Assembly (NCBI RefSeq): GCF_023715205.1
Contig: NZ_JAMBNR010000007.1
Coordinates: forward strand, 1 to 64,000
Reading direction: 5' to 3'
DNA from: Mesobacillus maritimus
GTDB taxonomy: Bacteria > Bacillota > Bacilli > Bacillales > Cytobacillaceae
Length of the DNA: 64,000 bases
Shown piece by piece: positions 49,939-58,505 of the stretch (positions are counted from its first letter, which is position 1; the number at the start of each line of letters is the position of its first letter). The position numbers and the translations under genes are program-made. The notes beneath the pieces are model-generated. The model was not told the DNA's origin. It ran no database searches and saw only the letters and a program-made list of their open reading frames with translations.

Positions 49939-49970
49939 ATTGTAAATTTACTCAAAATAATATTTACAAT
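49939..49970. promoter_or_regulatory. Inverted repeat upstream of the Na/Pi cotransporter
   Basis: ATTGTAAAT (49939-49947) and ATTTACAAT (49962-49970), a perfect 9-bp inverted repeat with a 14-bp gap. Possible operator; the regulator is unknown. Confidence 0.4.
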
Positions 49971-50041
49971 CTCCATGTTCATCTTACATAATTGGGGAGG
50001 TTTTGTAGAAATTAGTCGAAAAAATTGTAGGGGTTGAAACA

Positions 50042-51673
50042 ATGGATATTAATGTACAGGCTATGCTGTTTGAATTTTTGGGCGGTCTTGGTATTTTCCT
50101 TTTCGGAATTAAATACATGGGAGACGGACTTCAAAAATCTGCGGGTGACCGCTTGCGTGACTTGTTAGATAGATTTACCACGAATCCGGTAATGGGGGTA
50201 CTAGCAGGGATTTTCGTAACAGTTCTAATCCAAAGTAGCTCTGCCACAACGGTTTTAACGGTCGGGCTGGTTAGTGCGGGTTTTATGAACTTAAGACAGG
50301 CTATCGGGGTTATTATGGGTGCCAATATTGGTACCACTGTTACAGCCTTTATCATCGGAATTGATATTGGTGAATATGCACTTCCGATCATAGCTGCTGG
50401 TTCAATTCTGCTTTTCTTCTTTAAAAATCAAAAAGTACACAATTTTGGTCAGATCGTATTTGGATTCGGTGCATTATTTTATGGCCTTGAGCTTATGAGT
50501 GCTGGGATGAAACCTCTCCGGAGCCTTGAGGCGTTCCATGAGCTAACGGTCCAAATGAGTACAAATCCGATATTAGGGGTAGTTATTGGTACTGTTTTTA
50601 CAGTTATCGTTCAAAGTTCAAGTGCGACTATCGGTATTCTTCAAGGACTTTTTGGCGATGGTCTCATCACCCTAGATGCTGCACTACCGGTTCTCTTCGG
50701 TGACAATATTGGTACAACTATTACGGCAATTTTAGCATCTATTGGGGCTTCTGTTGCGGCTCGTCGTGCTGCTGCTACCCATGTGTTATTTAACTTGATT
50801 GGTACATTAATCTTTTTAATTTTGTTAATTCCATTTACGAACTTGGTTGAAGCGATTAAAGCTGGAATGAACCTTAACCCAGAGATGACTATTGCGTTCG
50901 CGCATGGGATCTTTAATACAACGAATACAATCATCCAGCTACCTTTCGTAGGAGTTCTTGCTTTTATTGTTACTAAGTTAATTCCAGGGAAAGACACAAT
51001 TGTGGATTATAAGGCAAAACACCTTGATCCAATCTTTATTGAACAATCACCGTCCATTGCTTTAGGTCAAGCTAAAGAAGAAGTACTACGGATGGGGCAA
51101 TTTGCAGTTCAAGGACTAGAAGAAACAAGAGGTTACCTAGAAACGAAAAATAGTAAAAATGCTAATACCGCTTATCAACTTGAAGAGGCAATAAATAATC
51201 TTGATAGAAAAATTACAGATTATCTAGTTAGATTATCAACGAGTTCGTTGTCTAAACAAGACTCAGAAGTTCATAGTAACTTAATGGATACTGTCCGTGA
51301 TATCGAACGAATTGGAGATCATTTTGAAAATATCCTCGAATTGGTTGAATATCAACAAGCCAATAAAGTAAAGATGACGAATTTAGCGATGGATGATCTT
51401 AATAAAATGTTTTCTCTTACGATTTCTACAGTGAAAAATGCACTACAAGCACTAGATCAAAATGATCGTACAGTTGCTGAAAAGGTAGTTAAGAAAGAGG
51501 AAGAAATTGATAAGATGGAAAGAACTTTAAGAAAACAACATATCCTTCGTATTACAGAAGGCGCTTGTACAGGCCAAGCTGGAATTGTGTTTGTTGACAT
51601 TGTCAGCAACTTAGAAAGAATAGGCGATCATGCTGTAAATATAGCGGATTATGTTCTAGGGGAAACTCATTAG
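50042..51673 (+). CDS. Na/Pi cotransporter family protein with C-terminal PhoU domain
   Basis: A 543-aa transporter. The two inverted transport repeats have LIQSSSATTVLT (about residue 60) and VIVQSSSATIGILQ (about 185), each followed by GANIGTT or GDNIGTT. A cytosolic PhoU-like helical domain fills residues 350-543 (VRDIERIGDHFENI and SNLERIGDHAVNIADY). The family imports phosphate with Na+. It is a longer paralogue of the yqeW product; the Pho-box-like repeat upstream and the pst operon downstream fit a phosphate role. Confidence 0.92.
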   Translation: MDINVQAMLFEFLGGLGIFLFGIKYMGDGLQKSAGDRLRDLLDRFTTNPVMGVLAGIFVTVLIQSSSATTVLTVGLVSAGFMNLRQAIGVIMGANIGTTVTAFIIGIDIGEYALPIIAAGSILLFFFKNQKVHNFGQIVFGFGALFYGLELMSAGMKPLRSLEAFHELTVQMSTNPILGVVIGTVFTVIVQSSSATIGILQGLFGDGLITLDAALPVLFGDNIGTTITAILASIGASVAARRAAATHVLFNLIGTLIFLILLIPFTNLVEAIKAGMNLNPEMTIAFAHGIFNTTNTIIQLPFVGVLAFIVTKLIPGKDTIVDYKAKHLDPIFIEQSPSIALGQAKEEVLRMGQFAVQGLEETRGYLETKNSKNANTAYQLEEAINNLDRKITDYLVRLSTSSLSKQDSEVHSNLMDTVRDIERIGDHFENILELVEYQQANKVKMTNLAMDDLNKMFSLTISTVKNALQALDQNDRTVAEKVVKKEEEIDKMERTLRKQHILRITEGACTGQAGIVFVDIVSNLERIGDHAVNIADYVLGETH

Positions 51674-51682
51674 AGGTAAACT

Positions 51683-51709
51683 AGCAAGGGGGAGTTCCCC
51701 TTGCTTTTT
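51683..51709 (+). terminator. Intrinsic terminator after the Na/Pi cotransporter
   Basis: AGCAAGGGG and CCCCTTGCT around five bases, followed by TTTTT. Confidence 0.85.
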
Positions 51710-51733
51710 ATTTTGGGAGAGGAGTTGATTGGG

Positions 51734-52213
51734 TTGGACATAATTTTTTGGTTAATAATCGGTTTAATGTTTGTAATTGCCTTTGCCGGGCTTGTATATC
51801 CTGTGATACCAAGTGTCTTATTTTTGTTAGGTGGTTTCCTTCTTTACGGTGCTTTTTTTTCGTTCGAACCATTTAGTTGGTTGTTTTGGAGTATTCAATT
51901 GTTATTTGTGATTTTGTTATTTGGAGCGGATTATATAGCCAATATGGTTGGAATAAAAAAATTTGGTGGATCGAAAGCTGGGGTTTGGGGTAGTACGATT
52001 GGTTTAATTGCTGGACCATTTATCATCCCAGTGCTTGGAATTCTCATAGGGCCATTTTTAGGGGCAATCATTGCAGAGCTTGTCGTACATAGAAGAAAGG
52101 TCAAAGAGGCTATTAGGATTGGGTTTGGATCTGTTATAGGGTTTATCACAAGTGCGTTTACGAAAGGCATCGTTCAGGTGCTAATGATTGTGTATTTTTT
52201 CATTGTGATTTAG
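51734..52213 (+). CDS. yqgC: DUF456 membrane protein (YqgC type)
   Basis: A 159-aa protein with four to five membrane helices. It starts MDIIFWLIIGLMFVIAFAGLVYPVIP and carries GLIAGPFIIPVLGILIGPFLGA, the DUF456 pattern. TTG at 51734 is nine bases after GAGAGGAG; upstream TTGs are too near. Function unknown; B. subtilis has the same gene before sodA. Confidence 0.85.
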   Translation: MDIIFWLIIGLMFVIAFAGLVYPVIPSVLFLLGGFLLYGAFFSFEPFSWLFWSIQLLFVILLFGADYIANMVGIKKFGGSKAGVWGSTIGLIAGPFIIPVLGILIGPFLGAIIAELVVHRRKVKEAIRIGFGSVIGFITSAFTKGIVQVLMIVYFFIVI

Positions 52214-52214
52214 T

Positions 52215-52248
52215 GCGGAAGTAGGTTTAGAACCTGTTTCCGCTTTTT
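52215..52248 (+). terminator. Intrinsic terminator after yqgC
   Basis: GCGGAA-GT-AGGTT and AACCT-GT-TTCCGC around TAG, followed by TTTTT. Confidence 0.85.
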
Positions 52249-52339
52249 GTATTTCTAGAGCCAAAGGTCATAGGGTGATGAGTTTGTCTAGTTGCGGTTT
52301 TAAGGGAGTTAAGGCTGCTACGGTTTTTCAGAATGTTTG

Positions 52340-52500
52340 TTATAAGGACAGAATTTTTAAAGCGCTGAAAGTAAGAACGAGTGGCGTTTGCGAGATAAGT
52401 ATGAAGGACAGAAAGCAGAGCGTGTGCCGGGAAAGTGTCTCCCAACGAGTGTTTGAAGGACAGAAAGCAGTGCACACACAGGAAAACTGTCTAATCTGAT
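52340..52500. repeat. Short direct repeats with AAGGACAGAAAGCAG core
   Basis: AAGGACAGA begins at 52344, 52404 and 52456; the second and third copies share TGAAGGACAGAAAGCAG, and the ACGAGT that precedes them recurs. Period 52-60 bp. An 80-codon frame in either direction is not supported by any start signal. Similar strings are familiar to me from Bacillaceae intergenic repeats, but I could not search. Confidence 0.6.
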
Positions 52501-52593
52501 CGACTTTCTAAGGGATAAAGCCCAAAAAAAAGTCTTATTCAGTCAAAGAGGCTCCAGTCCATACGTCGCTGGCCAGTCGCCTCCGCTTTTAGT

Positions 52594-52715
52594 TGTCCAG
52601 CTCCAACGGCTAACTCCTCGGGTCATAAGTCACCCCTGAATTAAAGGCAAAGAACACCTTTTATTCAGGTGCGCCTTATGCCTGTCGGAGTTGAACGAGC
52701 CGTTTCCGCTTTTCT
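52594..52715. repeat. Long imperfect hairpin element next to the fnr gene
   Basis: CTGAATTAAAGG and CCTTTTATTCAG pair at the tip, with CATAAG/CTTATG, ACTCC/GGAGT and CCAACGGCT/AGCCGTT outside. The outer ends CCGCTTTTAGTTG and CCGCTTTTCTAGTT match. It resembles a repeat with GTCCAGCTCCA and TTCCGCTTTT ends that I recall from many Bacillaceae genomes. No coding. Confidence 0.7.
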
Positions 52716-53406
52716 AGTTTAACCCACAGATTTCGAATGCGCAGTTTTGGCAATCTACTGTTTGCTTTAGGTAGTTAAGGTTTTTTACGGTGAACTTTAG
52801 TTGGTCATAAGAAATAATGTCTTTTTCTCTTAGTTCTTTTAACATCCGTTGAATGACTTCTCTAGTCCCGTATGTGAGGTTGGCCAGTTCTTGGTGTGTC
52901 AACGGGAGATCGATAAGAATTCCTTCTTCTGTTTTTACGCCATAACTGTTGCAGAGTCGGATTAAAATGGAGTAAAGTCCTCCTTTTTTTCCGTTCATAA
53001 TCAAATCTTGGCATTTCATTTGCGCTTTTAAGTAGCGACTGCTTAGCCAGTGCAAAAGGGCATTCATCGCTGTTTGGTCAGCTAGTATATATTTCTCGAA
53101 AGCCTCTCTTTTTATCATCATAACTTCGGTATCTGCTAACGTTTTGGCAGTGAAATGGTAGCGAGGATTATGTTTAAACAGTTCATATTCAATAATCATC
53201 TCTTCTCCATTTAGTAATTTTAAGATGAATTCTTTCCCCTTCATATGCACACGGCCAATAGAAACAGCTCCATTTATAATTAAATAGATATGTTCAACTA
53301 ACTCATCTTCTTGGAAAAGGATGGAGTTTGCCGGAACTTTCTGAATGGCTTCTGTTTCAATGAAGTGCTGTAATATTAAACTGAATAAACTTATATTTTT
53401 TTCCAC
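52714..53406 (-). CDS. Crp/Fnr family regulator with C-terminal Cys motif (Fnr type)
   Basis: A 230-aa regulator. The N-terminal cyclic-nucleotide-binding fold (about 15-120) is followed by a winged helix with THQELANLTYGTREVIQRML. The C-terminus holds CQNCAFEIC, a CX2CX4C motif. B. subtilis Fnr also binds its [4Fe-4S] cluster through a C-terminal CX2CX4C, so an oxygen-sensing role is likely, but this gene sits beside sodA rather than narK. GTG 53406 is eight bases after AGGGAG. Promoter candidate 53441-53469. Confidence 0.88.
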   Translation of the reverse strand: MEKNISLFSLILQHFIETEAIQKVPANSILFQEDELVEHIYLIINGAVSIGRVHMKGKEFILKLLNGEEMIIEYELFKHNPRYHFTAKTLADTEVMMIKREAFEKYILADQTAMNALLHWLSSRYLKAQMKCQDLIMNGKKGGLYSILIRLCNSYGVKTEEGILIDLPLTHQELANLTYGTREVIQRMLKELREKDIISYDQLKFTVKNLNYLKQTVDCQNCAFEICGLN

Positions 53407-53774
53407 TAGGATCACTCCCTATAAAGCCTTTACACCTTTGATTTAAAGTAATTGTAGATACTATGTCAATAGTGTTTTTACATAATTTGGTAACCCCAAA
53501 GGCGGGGGAGCGACTTAAATCGTTGACAGGACTGATTTTAAATAATAATGTCGATTTTTCGAAACTTTGTGGATTTCTCAATAGAAGAAAATAATTGCAT
53601 AATAAAATAGCTAAAAACATAAACTTAGTGGGGTTAAAATGAAACGTTTTATTTGAATCCATTACTGTTGTTTGGTAATCTATTCCTAGAGCCTTTAGAA
53701 TGGTTCTAATATCTTATACCAGATAGTTGGAGCATTCTTAAGGTATCATACGAATACATAGGAGGATGTTAAAA
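53407..53774. other. Divergent spacer between the Fnr-type gene and sodA
   Basis: Besides the promoter at 53441-53469 I see no gene. TTGACA also occurs on the plus strand at 53522 but no consensus -10 follows at 17 bp, and no clear Fnr-type palindrome (TGTGA-N6-TCACA) is visible. Confidence 0.4.
53441..53469 (-). promoter_or_regulatory. Possible promoter of the Fnr-type gene
   Basis: Minus strand: consensus TTGACA, a 17-bp spacer, TTAAAT. Confidence 0.45.
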
Positions 53775-54383
53775 ATGGCTTTTGAATTACCACAATTACC
53801 TTACGCATATGATGCACTAGAACCACACATTGATAAGGAAACAATGAACATTCATCACACAAAACATCACAATACGTATGTGACTAACTTGAATAATGCT
53901 TTAGCAGGTAACGAAGAGCTTCTTTCTAAGTCTGTAGAAGAAGTTATTTCTAACCTTGATGCAGTTCCTGAAGCTGCACGTACAGCTGTACGCAATAATG
54001 GTGGCGGACATGCTAACCATTCTCTATTCTGGCAAATCCTTTCACCAAACGGTGGCGGTGCTCCAACAGGTGAAGTTGCAGAAGTAATCAACAATAAGTT
54101 TGGTAGCTATGATGCATTCAAAGAAGAGTTTACAAAAGCTGCAACTACTCGTTTTGGTTCTGGTTGGGCTTGGCTAGTTGTGAATAACGGTGAGCTTGAA
54201 GTAACAAGCACTCCTAACCAAGACTCTCCATTAATGGAAGGGAAAACTCCTGTTCTTGGATTAGATGTTTGGGAGCATGCTTATTACCTTAACTACCAAA
54301 ACAGAAGACCAGATTACATCGGTGCATTCTGGAATGTAGTAAACTGGGAAGAAGTAAACAAGCGTTATAACGCTGCAAAATAA
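53775..54383 (+). CDS. sodA: Superoxide dismutase [Mn/Fe]
   Basis: A 202-aa superoxide dismutase. It starts [20 protein letters not shown]; metal ligands lie in [18 protein letters not shown] and [14 protein letters not shown]-type SGWAWLVV is present. Bacillus SodA is manganese-dependent; metal preference cannot be read here with certainty. ATG 53775 follows TAGGAGGATG. Length equals B. subtilis SodA. Confidence 0.98.
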   Translation: MAFELPQLPYAYDALEPHIDKETMNIHHTKHHNTYVTNLNNALAGNEELLSKSVEEVISNLDAVPEAARTAVRNNGGGHANHSLFWQILSPNGGGAPTGEVAEVINNKFGSYDAFKEEFTKAATTRFGSGWAWLVVNNGELEVTSTPNQDSPLMEGKTPVLGLDVWEHAYYLNYQNRRPDYIGAFWNVVNWEEVNKRYNAAK

Positions 54384-54393
54384 TGATTTAGTA

Positions 54394-54430
54394 AGAAAAG
54401 GACAAGCAGAAATCGCTTGTCCTTTTCTTT
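54394..54430 (+). terminator. Intrinsic terminator after sodA
   Basis: AGAAAAGGACAAGC and GCTTGTCCTTTTCT with a 7-base loop. Confidence 0.9.
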
Positions 54431-54495
54431 ATGTTTATTGTGAATAAGGAGGGAGTGATTGTTAAAAACTACTCAGAAGAAAAGGGGAGTTTCAA

Positions 54496-55713
54496 ATGAG
54501 TAGATTACAAAAACTGATAGGTGATGTGGAACTAACTAAAGATTTAACCTTACTGTTATTAATTGGCGGGTTGTATTCCTTGAGCGTGGCACTGTCCAAT
54601 ACGTTTGTAAATATCTATTTATGGAAACAATCTGGACAATATGTCGACCTTGGGTTTTATAACTTAGCGATTGTTATCATGCAGTTGGTAACCTTTATCT
54701 TAGCGGGACGATGGGCGAAAAAAATTGACCGGGTCATTGTATTAAGGGTTGGCGTTATTTTTTTGGCATCATTTTATCTCGCTGTTTTATTTGCGGGTTC
54801 GAATGCATCTGAGTACTTATTGCTGTTAGGAGGCCTTTTAGGAGTTGGGTATGGATTCTACTGGTTGGCTTTTAATGTTCTCACGTTTGAAATTACTGAG
54901 CCAGAAACAAGAGATTTTTTTAATGGTTTTTTAGGAATCCTTTCTTCTGCAGGTGGAATGATTGGTCCTTTTGCAGCAGGGTTTATCATTTCTCGACTCG
55001 AGAAATTTGCCGGTTACTCAATTATTTTTGGAATTTCATTAGGGTTATTTTCGGTAGCGGTATTTTTGAGTTTTTTCCTTAAACGACGCCCAGCAGAAGG
55101 GAAGTTCTGGTTTAAACGTATTTGGCAAGAAAGAGCACAAAGCCAAAATTGGCGTATGGTAACGAATGCTCACATTTTTCAAGGGCTAAGAGAAGGTACA
55201 TTCGCTTTCATTGTCTCTGTGTTTGTGTTTATATCAACAGGGAGCGAAATGGCACTTGGAACTTTTGGTTTGATCAATTCAGGAATTTCCTTTCTAACCT
55301 ATTTTTTAGTTTCACGAATGCTCAAAAAGCAAATGAGGAAAAAAGCCATACTTCTCGGAGGCATCATTCTGTACTTGGTCATTTTCCTGCTAATTTTTGA
55401 TTTAACCTATTACAAACTTCTCTTGTATGCTGCGATAATTGCCGTTGCCTATCCGCTTTTACTAGTTCCATACAACTCTTTAAGTTATGACGTCATTGGT
55501 AGAGGATGGAAGGCAGCAGAAATGAGGATTGAATACATAGTAGTTAAAGAAGTCTTTTTGAATATCGGAAGAATTCTTTCAATCAGTTTGTTTTTAATTG
55601 CAATTAAATACTTTAATCAGGAAATAAGTATTCCAATCCTCCTATTAATAATTGGAAGTGGTCATACTCTCATATACTTTTTCATCCGACAAATTAAGCT
55701 ATCATACGCTTAG
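54496..55713 (+). CDS. yqgE: MFS-type transporter (YqgE position)
   Basis: A 405-aa membrane protein with about 12 helices in two halves of the major facilitator type, joined by a cytoplasmic stretch (about 195-225). GRWAKKIDRVIVLR fits the conserved loop between helices 2 and 3. Substrate unknown. Same place between sodA and pbpA as B. subtilis yqgE. Confidence 0.87.
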   Translation: MSRLQKLIGDVELTKDLTLLLLIGGLYSLSVALSNTFVNIYLWKQSGQYVDLGFYNLAIVIMQLVTFILAGRWAKKIDRVIVLRVGVIFLASFYLAVLFAGSNASEYLLLLGGLLGVGYGFYWLAFNVLTFEITEPETRDFFNGFLGILSSAGGMIGPFAAGFIISRLEKFAGYSIIFGISLGLFSVAVFLSFFLKRRPAEGKFWFKRIWQERAQSQNWRMVTNAHIFQGLREGTFAFIVSVFVFISTGSEMALGTFGLINSGISFLTYFLVSRMLKKQMRKKAILLGGIILYLVIFLLIFDLTYYKLLLYAAIIAVAYPLLLVPYNSLSYDVIGRGWKAAEMRIEYIVVKEVFLNIGRILSISLFLIAIKYFNQEISIPILLLIIGSGHTLIYFFIRQIKLSYA

Positions 55714-56145
55714 CCGGGGAAGCGCGCTTTCCCTAATCTTGTTTTCAGGAGGCTTTTAGGACATGTTACCTCTTTGAGTTAAAAGTTTAAGACTTTCAGA
55801 AAACTGTTCTATAATGGCCAGTCTTTCGTAAAAACTGTAGTTAAAATTCTAAAGCCGATTTTATTTGCCATTTTAACGATTTTGAAAGTCTAAGTTAAGT
55901 TAGAGGCTCTTTTCTCATACAATGAAATTATTTTGTTTAACCTGGCTTATTCAGTCGTATTTATTGTACAAAAGAAACAAAGTTTGAGAAAAGAGCCTTT
56001 ATAAAATAGAGATCGACATTAGTTTAAGCATGAAGCGCGGTAAAAAAAGGGATTAGTATTTCTTCGTAGAAATATACCTGCTTTTCCTATAAAATAAAAG
56101 GTAATGCAAAGACAACCTTTTGCTTTAGGAAGAAGGTGGGGAGAA
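55714..56145. other. Intergenic region between yqgE and pbpA
   Basis: A GC-rich near-palindrome GGGGAAGCGCGCTTTCCC follows the yqgE stop but has no T-run. Most of the gap is the repeat copy E. After it there is an A/T-rich stretch with TATAAA at 56091 but no good -35. Confidence 0.5.
55816..55997 (+). repeat. Dispersed intergenic element, copy E, with a nested short form
   Basis: The left part holds TTTCGTAAA and GTTAAAATTCTAAAGCCG as in copy A. The right end is ACAAAGTTTGAGAAAAGAGCC. A second left-type end GGCTCTTTTCTCATACAA at 55904 makes a nested 94-bp unit (55904-55997) with near-perfect terminal inverted repeats. Confidence 0.65.
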
Positions 56146-58260
56146 ATGGGAAAAAAGAAAAAGAAACAAGTCTCTTTTCGGTTAAATCTAGTATTTTTTG
56201 CTGTCTTTCTTTTGTTCTCAATGTTAATCCTGCGACTTGGTATTGTCCAAATCGTCTATGGTGAGGATTACAAGCGTGAAATTGAACGAACAGAAGATGT
56301 AACGGTAAACAGTCCTGTGCCCCGGGGGAAGATGTATGACCGTAACATGAAGGTTATTGTCGATAATTCAGCTAGTAATGCTATTACTTATACGCGGAGC
56401 CAGAGTACTAAAAATGATGAAATGCTAGAAGTTGCGGAGAAGTTAGCGCAATTAATTGAAAAAGACACTGAAGATGTTAGAGAACGTGATAAAAAAGACT
56501 TTTGGATTTTAAAACATCCTGAAGAAGCAAAAGAGAAAATCACAGAAAAAGAATGGGACTTATATGATGAAAAAGAGCTTGATGATAGTGAAATTTATAA
56601 GCTCCAATTAGAGCGGATTACTGAGTCCGATCTTAAGGCAATAACAAAGAAGGAATTAGAAGTCTTAGCTATCTTTAAAGAATTTAACAAAGGTTATGCA
56701 TTAACACCTCAGATTGTAAAGAATGAGGTAACAGCTAAAGAATATGCAGCTGTAAGTGAAAATTTAGAACAACTGCCTGGAGTCGATACAACTACTGATT
56801 GGGCAAGGGAGTATCCTCTAGAACCTACACTAAATTCTGTGTTAGGAGACATCACCGAGTCAGATGAAGGTTTGCCTAGAGAGCAAGTGGACTATTATCT
56901 AGCTAGGGATTATAGTCGAAATGATCGTGTGGGAAAGAGTTATCTTGAATATCAGTATGAGGATGTCTTACATGGTCAGAAGGCTAAAGTAAAAAATATC
57001 ACAGATAAAGCCGGAAATGTACTCGACACAGAAATTATCACAGAAGGTCAAAGAGGAAAAGACCTCGTCCTTTCAATTGATACCGATTTACAAGTAGCAG
57101 TTGAAAAGATTATTGAGGAAGAATTATGGAAAGCAAAATCACAAGGGAATACACGCTTTCTAGACAGAGCATTTGTTGTTTTAATGGATCCTAATACAGG
57201 TGAAGTGTTAACGATGGCCGGTAAAAGAATTGTAAAAGATGAAGAAACCGGAAAACAGTCTATGCAAGACTTTGCCTTAGGAAATATCACCAGTTCCTAT
57301 GCTGTTGGTTCTGCGGTCAAAGGTGCCACGATTCTAACTGGTTTCCAAACGGGCGCTATCCAACCAGGAACAACTTTTCTTGATACCCCGATTAAAATTA
57401 AAGGAACTCCAGCGAAAAAATCTTGGAGGGCAGGTTTAGGGGTCTTAAATGACATTAATGCGTTAAAAGTGTCTTCCAACGTTTATATGTTCAGAACTGC
57501 CATTAATTTGGGTGAAGGTGTTTACCAGTACGATCAGCCACTTTCTATTAATAATGAAGCTTTTGATACCTTCAGAAACTCCTTTGCACAATATGGCTTA
57601 GGAGTAAGAACTGGAATCGACTTACCGAATGAAATGGCTGGTTTTAAAGGAATTACTAGACTTCCTGGTCTCTTAATGGACTTTTCCATCGGACAATATG
57701 ATACGTATACTCCAATGCAACTTGCTCAATATGTTTCGACGATTGCTAATGGTGGAAACCGAATTCAACCTAGAATGGTTAAGGAAATTCGCGAGCCTGC
57801 CTTGGACAGTGATGACCCAAGCTCCGTTCTAAAATCTTTTGAGCCTGTCGTGCTAAACACAATTGATTTGGAGGACGGCTGGATTGGGCGTGTTCAAGAA
57901 GGGTTCCGTCGGGTAATGCAAGAGCCAGGTGGTACAGCATATGGCACCTTCGGTAGTGCCAAATATAAACCGGCTGGTAAAACAGGAACTGCACAGTCCT
58001 TTTATGATGGTCCTGATCGTCATAAATTTGAAGAGGCCCCACCAGTAATGAATTTAAGTTTGGTTGGATATGCACCTTATGATAATCCAGAGGTTGCCAT
58101 GTCTGTTATGGTACCTTGGGCATATGAGGGGAATAGTGGTCACACAGCCAATAGTACAATTGGCCGAAGAGTATTCGACACTTATTTTGAATTAAAGAAA
58201 GAACGTCTAACCAATCAAGAAAACGAAGAAAAAACTCAGTCTGATGCAGAATCAGAATAA
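56146..58260 (+). CDS. pbpA: Penicillin-binding protein 2A (class B transpeptidase, PbpA)
   Basis: A 704-aa class B PBP for cylindrical wall elongation. An N-terminal basic patch and a membrane helix (about 16-37), a dimerization domain (about 50-310), then the transpeptidase with SAVK (SxxK) near residue 400, SSN and KTG. The ATG at 56146 follows AGGTGGGGAG; the ATG at 56104 has no site. Acidic Gln/Glu tail. B. subtilis pbpA lies at this position. Confidence 0.95.
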   Translation: MGKKKKKQVSFRLNLVFFAVFLLFSMLILRLGIVQIVYGEDYKREIERTEDVTVNSPVPRGKMYDRNMKVIVDNSASNAITYTRSQSTKNDEMLEVAEKLAQLIEKDTEDVRERDKKDFWILKHPEEAKEKITEKEWDLYDEKELDDSEIYKLQLERITESDLKAITKKELEVLAIFKEFNKGYALTPQIVKNEVTAKEYAAVSENLEQLPGVDTTTDWAREYPLEPTLNSVLGDITESDEGLPREQVDYYLARDYSRNDRVGKSYLEYQYEDVLHGQKAKVKNITDKAGNVLDTEIITEGQRGKDLVLSIDTDLQVAVEKIIEEELWKAKSQGNTRFLDRAFVVLMDPNTGEVLTMAGKRIVKDEETGKQSMQDFALGNITSSYAVGSAVKGATILTGFQTGAIQPGTTFLDTPIKIKGTPAKKSWRAGLGVLNDINALKVSSNVYMFRTAINLGEGVYQYDQPLSINNEAFDTFRNSFAQYGLGVRTGIDLPNEMAGFKGITRLPGLLMDFSIGQYDTYTPMQLAQYVSTIANGGNRIQPRMVKEIREPALDSDDPSSVLKSFEPVVLNTIDLEDGWIGRVQEGFRRVMQEPGGTAYGTFGSAKYKPAGKTGTAQSFYDGPDRHKFEEAPPVMNLSLVGYAPYDNPEVAMSVMVPWAYEGNSGHTANSTIGRRVFDTYFELKKERLTNQENEEKTQSDAESE

Positions 58261-58268
58261 GTAATAGT

Positions 58269-58306
58269 GATGTCCTCGAAGTTGTGCTTCGAGGACATCT
58301 TTTTTT
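58269..58306 (+). terminator. Intrinsic terminator after pbpA
   Basis: GATGTCCTCGAAG and CTTCGAGGACATC, loop of five, seven Ts. Confidence 0.92.
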
Positions 58307-58394
58307 GTCTCCTCTAAAAGCCTATGTTCGGTGAGTTTTTATTTATTTTGGAATTCCCTAAATATCTTTACTTAATTCGACAAATATACCTAAA

Positions 58395-58433
58395 TTTCGT
58401 GTGAATTTACAAAACCTTTACATTCCTTTTATA
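58395..58433 (+). promoter_or_regulatory. Pho box of the pst operon
   Basis: TTTACA at 58406 and 58417 and TTTATA at 58428, each exactly 11 bp apart, with a weaker TTTCGT at 58395. This is the direct-repeat layout of PhoP sites (TTAACA-like). It lies 70 bp upstream of pstS, so phosphate limitation should induce the operon. Confidence 0.8.
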
Positions 58434-58505
58434 CAAGGTTAAAAAAAGGTCTGTATTCTTTTACTTGTAGGACAAAACAACGAATACTTTAGGGGGAATA
58501 CGGAA

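Noticed and set aside
52275-52499. Frames of 74-82 codons on both strands
   Set aside because: They run through the direct repeats, lack ribosome binding sites and have no family resemblance.
53522-53550. Possible sodA promoter starting TTGACA
   Set aside because: No acceptable -10 at 16-18 bp and more than 200 bp from sodA; not enough support.
55122-55400. A 92-codon frame inside yqgE
   Set aside because: Shadow frame of the MFS transporter gene, with Cys/Arg-rich composition unlike a real protein.
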